From the NCBI GenBank assembly GCA_013396915.1, contig VWZL01000904.1, positions 1,009,892-1,073,891 of the forward strand: a stretch of 64,000 bases of DNA, in the 5' to 3' direction. This stretch comes from Stercorarius parasiticus (taxonomy: Eukaryota; Chordata; Aves; Charadriiformes; Stercorariidae). This document shows positions 50,701 through 62,628 of this stretch, piece after piece (position 1 is the stretch's first letter; every line of letters begins with the position of its first letter). The position numbers and the translations under genes are program-made. The notes beneath the pieces are model-generated. The model was not told the origin of the DNA. It saw nothing but the letters and a program-made list of their open reading frames with translations, and did no database searches.

Positions 50701-52880
50701 ATAATCAGTAGATATTTTGAAAAAATATTCCCTGTTGCATTTTATTCAGCTTTGCAGTGTTTACCTCTAAATACAGATGCTTATGCAGGAAAGGGAATTG
50801 CTAAATGATTCCTTTTGTGCCAGTGTTGTCAAAAAGCATTTCCCAGTTTGACTGCGATTGTGGAAGTTGAGAGCAGAAAAGAGGCAAACATTCTTTTCTG
50901 CTGTAATTCAGAGGTCAGTAAAGTTAAGCTACCATTAAATTTGGGGCACATATTTTAATGTATTTCAGAAATGCAGCAGCTAAATAGAAATAATGGGAAT
51001 ACAGAGATCTTATTTCTTATTTCCTTTGAATTAGAGTGTTACTGTTTGTGGCCAAATGAATAGGCAAGCTGAAAGAGAGTGAGTTTTATTGAGCTAAATT
51101 TTTTGTGAAGAATAAATACTTCTAAATGAAGGGTAATTATTTCAAGGATACGCTGCATAAATTTGTGTTTATGAAATTAAACTTTCCCTTCATTTTAATT
51201 TCTTTGCATTTGTTTGGGCTTTGCAGAAAACCAGTAAGCAGGTTTGGATATGCTAGGGGTGAGAGCATGTCTCTAGCTTGTTCTTCCAAGCAGTTTGTAA
51301 TTTAAAGCTAAGAAATCGTAAAATAGAAGTAAATGAGCATGATAATTATAATCCTATTTATCAAATTATACTTCCTTTGGCTTGTATGACTAGAACATGT
51401 CTTTAAATATTCAAGAGAAGAAAACGTGCACATGTTGACTATCTTTTATTAGTTCTTTGCTATTCTTTTTATTATGGTTGATTTACTATATAGCATGATT
51501 TTCCATGTATAAAGAATGGGAAATTCTGTCAGGAGAGGGTAATTGGATCCAGCACAATTGTGAAAGTAGTTTGTATTTCGCCCCCATTAAAATGCTCTTT
51601 CTCACCGGGTGGCACACTCAGCTACTCCACAAAGAACCCAAAGTGGAATAATCTGATTGACATCCATATTGGCTATTTCTCTGGCACAGATGAGTATAGC
51701 TCCATGCGCTGTGCTAATAAAACTTTATCAGTTCAGGTCATTGATGACATCATTTATAAATTTTGTGTATAACTGAAGATCATACTGTTTGTTTAAATAC
51801 AGTTTTTGGCCTCAAGGATATTAAGGAAAGTTCATTATGAACAATGTCATTTCACAGTAACAGCATTTAACATTTTGTGGACTCGTCAGTTGAAAAAGTA
51901 AAAGGCACAGTAATTTGGTTTTACAGTTACATTACAGTTGTAATGAGACCTATTGATTTTTCTCTTAATACTAATGTGTTTAATGACCTTTCTAATGACA
52001 TCTGTCACTGCTGTTCCTTCTCAAATTCTGCTGGCATTTTTCCTTCAGTAAAGTAAAGGATTTTAATTGCTTGTTGTATTGTTAGGATGAGAATTAACAT
52101 CCTTTTTGAAGTAGTATGAGGGCTTGAAGACTTATTCTTTAAAAAAAAAAAGGTAAAAATTTGTGGTTTAGAAGCTGTCCATTTTTTGGTCTTCAGAAAA
52201 CAGTTTCTTGAGCGCTATGTGTCAGTTCTTGTTAGTTGATATTAAGCAGAGTTTGTGGAATTTGAAGTGGAAGGGTTTACTAAGATAGTTTCTGACAACG
52301 TCTCTCTCCAGAGTTTTCTTTTCCTTCAGCTTTTAATGGTACTATCTGAAGGCAGGAGACATGAATTAACTAAAAGGTTGATGTACCACAACTCACTAAA
52401 AACATATACCTATATTTTTTTTTAAAAAAGGTTTAACTGCTTCTCTGTGGTGATTTTTGTTTCAGAAATAAGATAGAGCTTGTCTTGAAAAACTCTTTGT
52501 TTTCTATTGCTTATCTTCTTCTGTTGCTTTAGATGCTCTAACATTTGGCTATGAACACCAGCCATTTAAAGTTAGAGTGGTTGTCACCAAGCAACAAAGC
52601 TTTCGGTTTGCTTGTAGAATCATTATGGATATAATAAAGATTAGGGGTAAGAGTCAAAGAAAGTGGCTCCAACACTGCTAAATGATTTGCTCTCACTTGG
52701 AAACACTTCATTTTGTCCTTCAGTGTCAAGGCACAAGTAATCACAAGTGATTTGCAGAACATGAGTATTTTCATGAGCTGCTCATTCTTGATTAGTTAAC
52801 CAACGTGGTATTTTTGATCTGCGTTCAGGTAGCAACCTTGCCTAGTTGATCTGGTCTAATTCTGGTGCAAAAGAGAAATA
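44776..52880. other. AT-rich stretch, presumed LRRN3 5' intron
   Basis: No exon is recognised. Local features are a T-rich tract at about 50500-50540 and a somewhat GC-richer patch at 49540-49760, where + strand CTCAGCAG/GTAATC resembles a splice donor without a convincing exon in front. Open frames such as 45414-45668 and 51560-51772 have no recognisable family pattern. Confidence 0.45.
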
Positions 52881-52916
52881 CTTACCTACTTCTGGGTACT
52901 CCAAACAGGCATGCTG

Positions 52917-52924
52917 TGACGTCA
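52917..52924. promoter_or_regulatory. cAMP response element (CRE), perfect palindrome
   Basis: TGACGTCA is the full consensus CREB/ATF site. It lies within ATGC...GCAT flanks that extend the dyad imperfectly. Full CREs are rare in AT-rich, CpG-poor DNA, and its proximity to an X-box and a splice donor makes chance less likely. Confidence 0.6.
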
Positions 52925-52961
52925 TGCTCAGATCTACCACCCTCAAAGGCGGTACTTCGGG

Positions 52962-52975
52962 GTTGCCATAACAAC
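52962..52975. promoter_or_regulatory. RFX X-box-like motif
   Basis: GTTGCCATAACAAC fits the X-box pattern GTNRCC, two-base spacer, RGYAAC with one mismatch in the second half. RFX factors act at promoters of ciliary and neuronal genes, often close to CREs. Confidence 0.5.
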
Positions 52976-53000
52976 ATCAGCCAGTCATTGTCTGACACTA

Positions 53001-55150
53001 CAACATTATTGCAGGAGCTTTGAGGGAATATTAACCAAAATAACAGTCACCATACGTTTTGACTGGTTTGCTGGTTAAGAATGTCTATGCTGTGTATTCA
53101 GACATGAACCATGTTTCTCTGTACATATATGATTGGAATGACCATATTTTTCTGAAACTCTTTGGCATATCTGTATAATATTTTAAAGAGTATATGTGGC
53201 AAGTCTCAATATGCATGAGTGTAAAGTTACTCAGATTTACTTAATTTTTACATTAAAATGGGTAAGGGCAAAGATTCAGAAAAGCTGCGAGTCTACCATG
53301 GTATATAATAGAAAAAGTTTCATCTGAGTAGTCCTTTGCATATAGCACGAAGAGATCAGAATCAGGTTTTCTCACCTTATTGTATAGCACATTCTGTAAA
53401 AATCCAAACCAGTAGCTTGAAATTCTTGTTTTAACAACTAAAATGCACATGCAGTGTGGGTAGAAAGAGCATATTTAATTAATTGAACCAGAGATTGTGG
53501 ATCACATAATAAAATAAGGCAGCTTGCTTTAAACAGATTTCATAGACCACCTGAAATAGAGGAAGCAAGCTTGCCAATAGCAGGAACTAATGCTTCAATA
53601 CCTTTCATTTTGTACTCTGAAAAGGAAACCTCTTCTTAAGCTCATTCATTTTCCAGAGGGAATATCGAATGCTGTGGCATATTGTCAGAGCTGCTTTATT
53701 GTCACCATTTAGAAAGGTCACCTGAATTAATTGACTTCTTACCATACATATTGTTAAGCTACCCATTTCCTGACATTTATGGAAAGGTGGCAGGCTTACA
53801 GCCATTGGCTATCTGTTGATGGTTGTTTCGCAGTGTTTGTTTTTTGAAACACACTAACTCTAAAATTCCAAGCAAATAATTGCATTGCTGCAAAAGAACA
53901 GATTTTTTATAATGTTCTCCAACGTGTACAGGAGTGAGGGAGTGGGGGGAGAAAAAGGGGTAGGAGAAATAATCTAAATACTGAGCTGTTTTTAATACAG
54001 ACATGGTATTCTAAAAAGCAAACAAAATCATGCAGGAAGATTTAGGTTGTATTTTTTCACTTTGAAGCATGCGTTATATAGCTAACCTATCTTTTTCATG
54101 GTGTAAAGTAAAATCTCTCTCTGGCTTTCACTGATGCATGAATCACAGATCCATGCTGATGGACTTTACTGAATGTGTTTTCATCTGAGGTACTCTTATG
54201 CTGCAAGAGAGAAATGACATAGACATGCATAAACACAAACACAGTAGGCAACAGTAGTGCTAGCATGGAATTTTATGTAGATTAAATTGGTCAAATAGAA
54301 AATCACTGCCTTTTTTCTAGCTCCCTGCATTTACTGCCCCCTTCATCCCCCTATGTTGGGTTCTTCTCTTTCTGAACAGCAGTGCTGAGCAAAAACTCCA
54401 ACTAGACATGTGAAAACAAAGACACGGAAAGCAAAGACAAACAGTTCTGAGCCCTCCTGTAGTAAAACAGGCAAAGCTTTTATAGTGATGGATTCGAACA
54501 GTCTCCTTACATGAAAATATACTTTAGAGGCACCCTGCTGCGATCCTGTTAATTACCAAAGATTAGAACTCTTCTGCTTAATGCTATCCTTTTTACCTAA
54601 CGCGTCCGTTCCAGCTGCATCAGTAATCAGACATTCACACTGTCCCTTCTGACTGGAAAGGGGATGTTTTTAAGCGAAGTCATTTGCCACAATCCTTAAG
54701 ATGTAGCCTGGCAGAAATTCAATAACTGTTTGTGATATGCTCATTCAGCCTCACTGCTCAGTGGTTTTTAGGTCCCGACATAAACAGCATTTTCCTTAAT
54801 CCTAGCACTGGAGAGAAGAAAGGAGGCTGTCCTGTATCTTGTTTTATTGGTTTCAAAACACAGAGCAACTGTGTAATTTGATTTAGCATCTGAAACATCA
54901 GAGGAAACGTTCGCCCTTTATAATTTTTTATCCTTTGATGTTCTTTAAAGCTAACAAATGCACAAATCTGATACTCTTGCAAGCACATTTAGATTATCTC
55001 TGTCCAAAAAGCAAATTGCATTTGCAATTCTGTTCAGAAAGTAAAATGTGGAAATACGCTAATAAAATAACTTTACAAAAAGAAGAAAGGGGAAAGAGTT
55101 TACACGTTAAGATAAAAGTCAGGATAAAATTGAAAATGAAGAGGAACTTA
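53001..55150. other. Non-coding stretch between the two candidate first exons
   Basis: No gene or repeat recognised. At 54600-54612 three CpGs are clustered in ACGCGTCCG, otherwise the region is CpG-poor. Confidence 0.45.
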
Positions 55151-55151
55151 C

Positions 55152-55760
55152 CCTATAATAAGAGTAGTTTCAGAGCTGGAGGAGTTCTTGCATCTCGGTA
55201 ATTTTGATTCCTTAGTTCAGGTAGCCACATGCTTGTATTAAAGCCAGAGTCTGAATAGATGTGCATACATGTATGTGTGTGTGTGAGGCGGTGTGCGTGC
55301 GTGTGCCTAGCGGTATATAATACAAAAATGTATCTATTGATATCCTACAACATGAGAGACTCTCTGTGCTGCCAGCTGAGATCCCTTACATTTGCCAGAG
55401 CGCTGTTGCTGCCTGGCTGGCGGAGGCTCACAATCCAGTGGAGAGAGAGGCGGAGAGGGGGGAGAGAGATGCTCGCTAGCTCTCCTTATTTCTCCTTGTT
55501 TCCATGGTGGTTAGTGGTGCATCGTTCACCCGCTCGGTTGTCACACTGACATGGTGCTGCCTGCTCAGCGGTCATTAATAACTGAGCCCCTTCCACTCCC
55601 CAGAGAGGAGCCAGTGCTTCGGCGTGCCCAGATGCCGCGTAGTACGCGCGGCTGCGCCAGCCTGGTTGGCCGTGGGAAGCTGTCTGTTACGTGACACTGC
55701 TGCTTCGGGTACCGATACACGAAACAAGCCTTTGCACGCTTCCAGAGATCTCTTCCGATT
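55152..55760 (-). promoter_or_regulatory. CpG island, candidate LRRN3 promoter and non-coding exon 1
   Basis: By hand count about two dozen CpGs fall in 55400-55760, including a CGCG-rich core at 55636-55655, in otherwise CpG-depleted sequence. On the minus strand the island is followed by TTATAGG/GTAAGTTCC, a consensus 5' splice site with the intron beginning at 55151. The distance to the LRRN3 coding exon (about 31-32 kb) is close to the span of the mammalian gene as I remember it. I therefore infer the main LRRN3 promoter and first non-coding exon here. A TATATAA at 55314-55320 on + could instead indicate a plus-strand start, so direction is not proven. Confidence 0.5.
55269..55309. repeat. 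(TG)n-type microsatellite with CpG interruptions
   Basis: A TG run at 55271-55286 continues into GCGTGCGTGTG. It lies between the candidate donor at 55151 and the CpG island. Confidence 0.8.
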
Positions 55761-56250
55761 TGTGGGAGTTACAGGGCATGCTTTGTGTTTGTACAGAACA
55801 GCTCGAGAGGTTTAAAATCCCTTTTTTCTTTGTTTGGTTTTTTTTTGTTTTTTCTTGTTTTAAAGCTGTATAAGGATGTTATCTGTGTTCAGAACGACTG
55901 ATTAGAGATCACTGAAGTTCTGCAAAGGCTGCTGTAGTTCAGGGGATACTGCATGTTGAAATCATTCAGGAAAAATGCTCCCTCTCCCCCAGTTTTGGTG
56001 CTTTTTTTTTTGGTTTAAGAAAATAAAGGATTTTTCATACGCCTCCTTTTCCAAATTTTATAAAATATTAAATTTTATTACATAGGTTTATCAGTAGAAA
56101 GTAGGAGCAGTAAAACATCTTTCTGAGAAATAAAAATTTAGAATAAACTGAGAAAGGGGTTGGTTAAATAAAGTCAGTTTCTTTCAATCTCTGTCTACTT
56201 GACTCTCTCTTTTATGGCCATCTAATTATATAAACAATAGGCTGCACAGA

Positions 56251-56299
56251 TTTTTCTTTCCCTTCCTTCTTTCTTCCTTTCTTTCTCTCTTCTCCCTTT
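56251..56299. repeat. Polypyrimidine (TTCC/TTTC)n tract
   Basis: About 49 bases, almost all C or T, in short CTTT/CCTT units: a degenerate microsatellite. Confidence 0.85.
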
Positions 56300-56650
56300 G
56301 TACTATACGCTTTGAAGAATTTTTTTTCTCTATTTATTCTCTATCTGTGAACAAAGAGCATACAAACTATGAAGGTTTTAAAAAGTGTAAAATAATTTAC
56401 GTTTTTTTTTCAATTTAAGGGAAGTGTACACTGAAATATATTATCCCTTCTCCGTATACAAAATAATGTATGAGATAGTTGTTGTTAGACGAAGTGTTTT
56501 TATCATAAATCCTGTTTTATATAAAGGAAATTACTTTGTAATAGAAGATGAACAATAGTGAAATACGAAGAGTTAGTTATCAACAGGTCAAAACCAAGAA
56601 AATGTTGATATCTTGCATGAATTCAGCATTACAGCCCTGATTGAGGCAGG

Positions 56651-56664
56651 CCACCCTCTAGTGG
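56651..56664 (-). promoter_or_regulatory. CTCF-like core motif
   Basis: CCACTAGAGGGTGG on the minus strand matches the CTCF core CCASYAGRKGGCRS at 13 of 14 positions, the mismatch being T for C. It lies about 0.9 kb upstream of the CpG island. About one such match is expected by chance in a window this size, so support is weak. Confidence 0.25.
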
Positions 56665-57235
56665 ATTGAAGTGAGATGTGGTTCTCATTTCACACTTCTG
56701 CTTTGGAGAAAAGCTCACAGTCCTGTCTAATAATAGTATGAAAAAATTCTGAAGATTAGCAAACAGTGTAAATGAATGTACTTTTTGCAACAGCAATAGC
56801 ACCAGAATTCTATTATAAAATGGTTACTATTTTATGAATACTATGTATCATTTTGATTCACTTTGAGTCTGAGATCATGGACTGCATTATTTTTGTTTTT
56901 ATTCTGTAAGAAAATTATTTTACACTTCATAAAATCACTTAGTATGAAAAGTGAATTGAAGTAATGCCAACTTCTTGAATAAATTTCAGTTTGTTGTAAT
57001 TAATTAGGACAAATTTTGCAAAACCAGACCTGTCTGACCCACTGGTACTTACATTATCGTGGCTATAATAAAGCAGGTTTTTTTCCTTCTGCCTCAAATT
57101 ATGGAATACTGCATTTAAACTAAGTAGAGGGAGCAACTTTTAAATTTTTTAAAGATGTGTGCTGTTCAGTTTTCATACAACTGAGTAGGACTGTCTTAGG
57201 TATGAAATAATGGCAGTTAATTGACAGGCTGAAAA

Positions 57236-57830
57236 TACATGAGCTCCTCTAGGGTGGGAGGAAGGCCATGTGGCCCTTCCGTTTTCTCCCATTCGCTTAT
57301 TATGGTCATTACTTTTTTTTCTAGTGTGAATTAAAGAGGCATAACAAAAACAGTTGGGGCCAGCCCATCTTTGGTTACCTTTCAGGTCTTCTTGCCTGGG
57401 ATTAGGACAGGGAACACCTCAGGCCAGAAAGGTGTCATGTCACCTTGCTGTAACCTCAAGGCTCATTGATGAAACCTTGTCTCTCCTTTGCTCCCACGAG
57501 GTGGCTCTTGGAGCCTCTAATAGTACTTAATGTTCACCACCATGAGCTGCAAATGCAAACCATTCTAAACTTCCCAAAGTGAACCTATGAGCCTTCCCTG
57601 CTGCACAACATAATGGCCTGTGTCTGATGGGACAGTGCTCAGGATGTGTTAAGGAAGCACAACCCAAAGCCATAAAAGTAAGGCTTCTTGCCATGCTCGC
57701 CTCCACAGGAAAAATGGAAATCCTTCCTATCTCAGCCATGTGGTTAGTCACACCTATCCCAAACAAAATATGTAAACTTGTGCTACAGGGGTGGGATGGT
57801 GGGTGGAGCAAGAGAGAATAAAATTTCAAA
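57236..57830. other. GC-richer segment of unknown nature
   Basis: The base composition changes to near-balanced G+C with many CCT/CAGG words, and overlapping open frames exist on both strands (57527-57829 on minus, 57627-57821 on plus). Neither resembles a known protein. An AATAAA occurs just after it at about 57817. It could be an old interspersed repeat or a conserved non-coding block. Confidence 0.25.
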
Positions 57831-60800
57831 AAGTTTGGGCAAAACTAAAAATAGGAAAACGTTCTGTTAACTTAATACTGGTATTTCTCTTATCTCAACC
57901 AACGGGGAAACAGGAGATCTGGGGAAAGGGAATACACAGGGACTACCATTGTCCAGCATGAAAGCTTTCTTGGGTTTTGCCCCTGAACTCACGTACTCAC
58001 TGTGGTTCATTCAAAATCTGTCTTTCTAGTTAACATGAGAATCATGCAAAAACATATTCAATGATTTGACATGTGAAATTAAGATTATAGGAGTGCTTAA
58101 TTTTGGTTGATTGGTATGGACTATGTAATTAGAGGGCTAAATAATTAAATCAGCTAAAGTATACTTGCATAAAGAAAGTGAGTTCTTATGATAGACTATA
58201 TATGCAATTAAAGTACCTCCTTGATAGGCATACATTTACATATTAGTTAAAATGTTATTATATCATAGTAAAGTTCTGTTTCATGAAAAGTGAAATAATT
58301 GAATTTTTTTAATTTAGCTAATGCTAAAGAATAATTTTTTTTCAAACTATCTGCAGGAGAAAAATATCTTTTATAACCAATACAATTATGATGATTAAGG
58401 TTCATTAAGTTATTTTCCTGCTGATTTCACTATGGTGCTTGGCGGTTTTAAAATAGCAATGTAATCTATTTCCCCAGAATTATATATATAGCTTATTAGG
58501 TTACAGGGTAGAAAAAACATATCTCAGGCTGATAGAGAGATGATGAAAGTAATGTAGGCTAACTCCAGGTATTTATTTAGCATGCATTTTATCTGATTAC
58601 TGAGTGCACATGAAAATAAATCAGGTAATTATTTGTTTGTAATGGACAATTAATATGATGCTTAAAAAAACTTAGTTATTAAAATACAGTGGTTCTGTGC
58701 CTGCATTTTTCTCAAAATTGGAAGAGGATTTCAAAACTCCTTCCTTTTTTTCATTACATAGAAAGGTGGAGCATCCTTGGGCTTTAATATCCTATAGGTT
58801 TGTTGTGGTTCAGGGCGTTAATGGTGACCGTTTCTAGTATTTTTAGGCTCTGATAACACAGCTGTGTTTAGAATACAGTAAGTAAAGTTAAAACCTGAAA
58901 TAAATACCATGCAGTTAAATTAAATAACCCATAAGTATTTGATTTAAATTCTAAGATGACAGACTTTACATCAGAAATTGGCAATTAAAAAATTCTTTCT
59001 AAGTGCATATCCATACAGATTATGTCGAAGTGCAAAAGAGCAGGCACTTTTTGAATAGCTTTATCGCTTATGTGCCCCTATCTTGGTTTCTGAGGCACCA
59101 TAACTATAAGGAAGAGGGCTGGGTGGTGGCTCTTTGCACTTTCTTCTTGTAGCCCTTAGTGTAAAAAAAGAAAGGAGCTGGTGTTTGACAGATTAATTCT
59201 CACCAATTCTGCAAAGCGTAGCCTTAGTGTATGTTCCCTTTGAGGTGTGGGGAGGTACTCCTTTCTGAATGAAGGTCCAGAATTGCTCAGATTCAAGGAA
59301 ATCCGTCTTGTGGCTTCATCAGTTATTAATTGACTTATTAATTATAGGCGGTTGTCATTGAGTGATTTGGCTGGAAGAGAGAAAAAAGTGCCACCACTTT
59401 GTGTAACCCCATTCTTTCAGCATTTTCAGTGCAATGTCGTCAACCTGACACTGTCATGCGCATTTTTAGATATTATGGCAAGTAACTATTGACATTTTCC
59501 TAAGGGCTATGCTTCCATACAAACAAAGAGTAACTTTCATTAGTGTGTATCTCTCTGAAATGGAATAATTTTTTCAATGGTAAGCAAAAGCAACATTTCT
59601 AGCTCTAGTTCTTTGTCTTTTTTGAAGATGAAAGGCTCGTTGCCAACAATGAGTTCAAGTTTCTAAATGCAGTTGTACATCATAATGGAAAGTGTTATGC
59701 TGAGATTACTTAACCTGCTACCAACTTTCTTTTTATCAGATCTCAGAGTTAGTGTTGATAGGGTAGAGATAAAGCAGATGGAAGCAAATCTAGGCCACGA
59801 ACCTGTAAAGAATTTCACATAAGGAAAAGTTCACATCTACACAAAGCACCAGTTACTTCATTAAAAGCTATGTAGGTAGTAGGTGCTATGTGACTTAGCA
59901 AAATCTGGAACTGCGTAGTAAAAGGAGTTGTATAGTACAGGCAAATTCAGTCATGTGTGATGGGGATGAATGAAAGCAGTGGTGATGAGCTGATGCTTAT
60001 CTTGTTGATCAAGGGGATTTTGCTTATTTCAGCAAATTTGCCTGTTCATGTAGCAGCTATGTTCTCTGAAACAGAAAGGACAAGATCCCAGGCAAGAGCT
60101 ATAGTCTTTTTCATCATTATAGGTCCTAGAGCTATAGTCAGCCTTCCGGAATGGCCTGAAGTCTGAAAAATCTTGACATGGTTTATACCTATTGGGTCTA
60201 ACTTGGAGTGATACCAGAGTTCTTCCAATTTTCATCCCTGACTCTATTTTAATAGGCAAGAATCTCTGGCATACCAGCATCTGCTGAAGGCTGGAAGTGA
60301 GTCACACGTAGCAACCACAACCTCGCGATGCTGCGTAGGAAACTTAATGAAGACACAGTAGTGAAAAGCGGCTAGAGAATCCTTATGTGCAGCTGGATTA
60401 GGTAGAGGAAATATGCGCTTTTTAAAGAGGTTTTCAAGCTCGGAGTATGTATTTCAATTTAAAACTGATTTAATCTCAGTATGTTTATGTCTGTGTTATG
60501 GTGGCATCTCAGTTTTTGTACCCTATAGTAATTGGATGTAATTTATTGGGATCTTCTCAATGGCAGACGTTTAAGGCTGAGGTACCCTTGCTGATTTTGT
60601 AAGGATCTGCTTGTTGCTCATGGGACCCGGTATGCACATGGGATATACCTTTTAGTGTCATGACTCTTTGAGTTAATCTGTGTCTGAGGTTAATGAAGAA
60701 AATGGTAGCAGTAATAATTTGAATATAGGGCCTAGAATTTTCATCCTGTTTGTGACATGTTATAGTTCTTATGGGCAGTGGTAAATCTTGAACTTTCTGT

Positions 60801-62628
60801 CCTTATAGAGAGGACTTTCTCCATTTCTTTGCTTGTATCTGCTTGTATCGGGAGAATTACCTGAATTTTTATCTGAAACAGATTTAACATTTTTTGTGTT
60901 AACACTGTGTGGTGTGGCAAATAATACATGATCAGTGAACGTGAACCTCCTTCCCCAACTAATTTAGCCACTTTCCCTGATAATGTCACATTTATTTTTT
61001 TAAGTATATGTGGCAATCCTCAGTGTGTTTCTCAAGGGCAGAACTTCAGACTTGAATTTCGTACATTTTTTTAATGAAACTAAGCAAAAACTATTTTGTA
61101 ACATTTTATTGTCATTTAATATTAAAAATGGATGGACAACAATAGTAATTCTAGATTATTTGCTTTTCATGACCATTTGCACAGGCTATATTGTCAATCT
61201 AGAAAACAGAGTGCAAGCAGAGCCACTAAGCTAAGTATTAGAGCTGGAATGTCATTTTGCTTTTAGTTACTTTTACTCTGAGATTAAGAGAAGTGTCATA
61301 GTAATTTTCGCCATGCCATCGATAGCATTCTCAAACTGTGGTCATGGGTAATTGTTATGAAGCTATTTTAGTGGTGACAAGGAACAGCACGTATTTGTGC
61401 AGCGTCTGTTCACAATATGATTACCTAATGACAGTTTAAATCAAATATACTAAACTATTGGAGTGTAATGGGTAACACAGTGAAGTTCTTAGTAGTTTAG
61501 TTACACGATTTCATTTATTTCAGCTTGCAGATCTAGAAAATTAATTAAAAGGTCACTGGAACATGCAACATCCTCATTAAAAACTAGTGTATTTGATTTG
61601 GAATGCAGTGACTTTTCCCCCTCTCCTCTGTAATTTGACTGCCAAAAACTGTGGGTGCACATTAGGTATTTTTCTTTCAATGTGAAGTTATCTTTACATT
61701 AATAAGTTGGGGGTAGAAAGGAGCATGTACGTAATGACTTACTGGAGGAGGAGCTGTTTCAGAGGCTTTCACATGGTTCCCATTACTAAGGAAACCACTT
61801 ATTTTGTCTGTGCATGTTTTGAATAGATCTCTCATTTGAAGTCTGGTGCTCAAACACTGAGGATTGCATTATAGCACTGGGAAAGAAGCAAAGGAAACAA
61901 AAGAGGCTTAAAACCACCGCATCTTTAAGGAATACAGTCATAAGAGTATTGTATTACATGCTTATGAAAGTGTGCACATCTGTTTTTATTTTAGGGATGT
62001 GTATATATATACATTTTGTTTTGTTCCTACTGAAACAAAAATGACAATATTAATAAGTAAAACAGGGAAAGCAGATGTTATTTTGTTCTGCACTTTGCAT
62101 ACCTCTACTGTGAAGACACTTGAGAAATCTGGTGTACCATTTAGCTAGTATCAAATATGAGTTCTGGTTTTCATTCTCTGAAATGAAGTGTGGTATTAGA
62201 TTGAAGTAGAAAGAAGTGCCTATCCAATGATAATGGCTAAAACAAGGCTATGAGTTGAACAACCCTTTGCTTGGAAAGTGAGTCTGTTTTGGCAAAATTC
62301 CTTGCTTAAGTTTAAGACATGACTGCAAATACATACCCAAACATACTTACATCATATTGGGGCCAGCACATTTTCCCCACATTAATAGCACATGTATTCT
62401 GTGCTGAACAAACACTTATATTAACAACTGAATTAAACCCCCCTCTATTAACAATTGTGTATGGTCAACTGATATGCTCAGAAACAAAAGGTTGCCTTAG
62501 TACAGCCAGACAAATATAGTTTGACTGGATATGTTTTTAAAGTATAAGTGTTTAAATAACTTGGAATTGATTCCTTAAAGATCAGAATTGTTCACAAATA
62601 AGCTGGAAGTGTCAGAGAGATGTAGAAA
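57831..62628. other. AT-rich non-coding stretch
   Basis: No exon or repeat recognised. A block at 59290-59480 looks like a regulatory candidate and is listed separately. A short direct repeat, TGCTTGTATC, occurs twice at about 60829-60850. Confidence 0.45.
59290..59480. promoter_or_regulatory. Candidate conserved non-coding element with homeodomain sites
   Basis: CAGTTATTAATTGACTTATT followed by AATTATAGG packs several TAAT/ATTA cores into about 30 bp. The neighbouring sequence is non-repetitive and of balanced composition, as in many vertebrate developmental enhancers. The call rests on motif density alone, because conservation cannot be tested here. Confidence 0.2.

Larger units (their letters stand above)
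52886..53000 (-). promoter_or_regulatory. Candidate alternative LRRN3 promoter/first exon (CRE, X-box, splice donor)
   Basis: Within about 100 bp the minus strand carries, in order, an RFX X-box-like inverted repeat (+ 52962-52975), a perfect CRE palindrome (+ 52917-52924) and a consensus 5' splice site, AGTAG/GTAAGTATTTC, with the intron starting at 52885. Motifs followed by a strong donor suggest a short non-coding first exon of a minus-strand transcript, about 29 kb upstream of the LRRN3 coding exon. The patch is GC-richer than its flanks. No TATA box or initiator is evident and transcription is not shown. It could instead be an intronic enhancer with a chance donor. Confidence 0.4.
55761..57235. 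other. AT-rich stretch upstream of the CpG island
   Basis: No gene recognised. It contains a T-rich run at about 55825-55860, a polypyrimidine (TTCC/TTTC)n tract at 56251-56299 and a CTCF-like motif at 56651-56664. Confidence 0.45.

Noticed and set aside
51560..51772. 70-codon plus-strand frame as a possible IMMP2L exon
   Set aside because: Does not resemble the signal-peptidase-like IMMP2L sequence; no matching motif.
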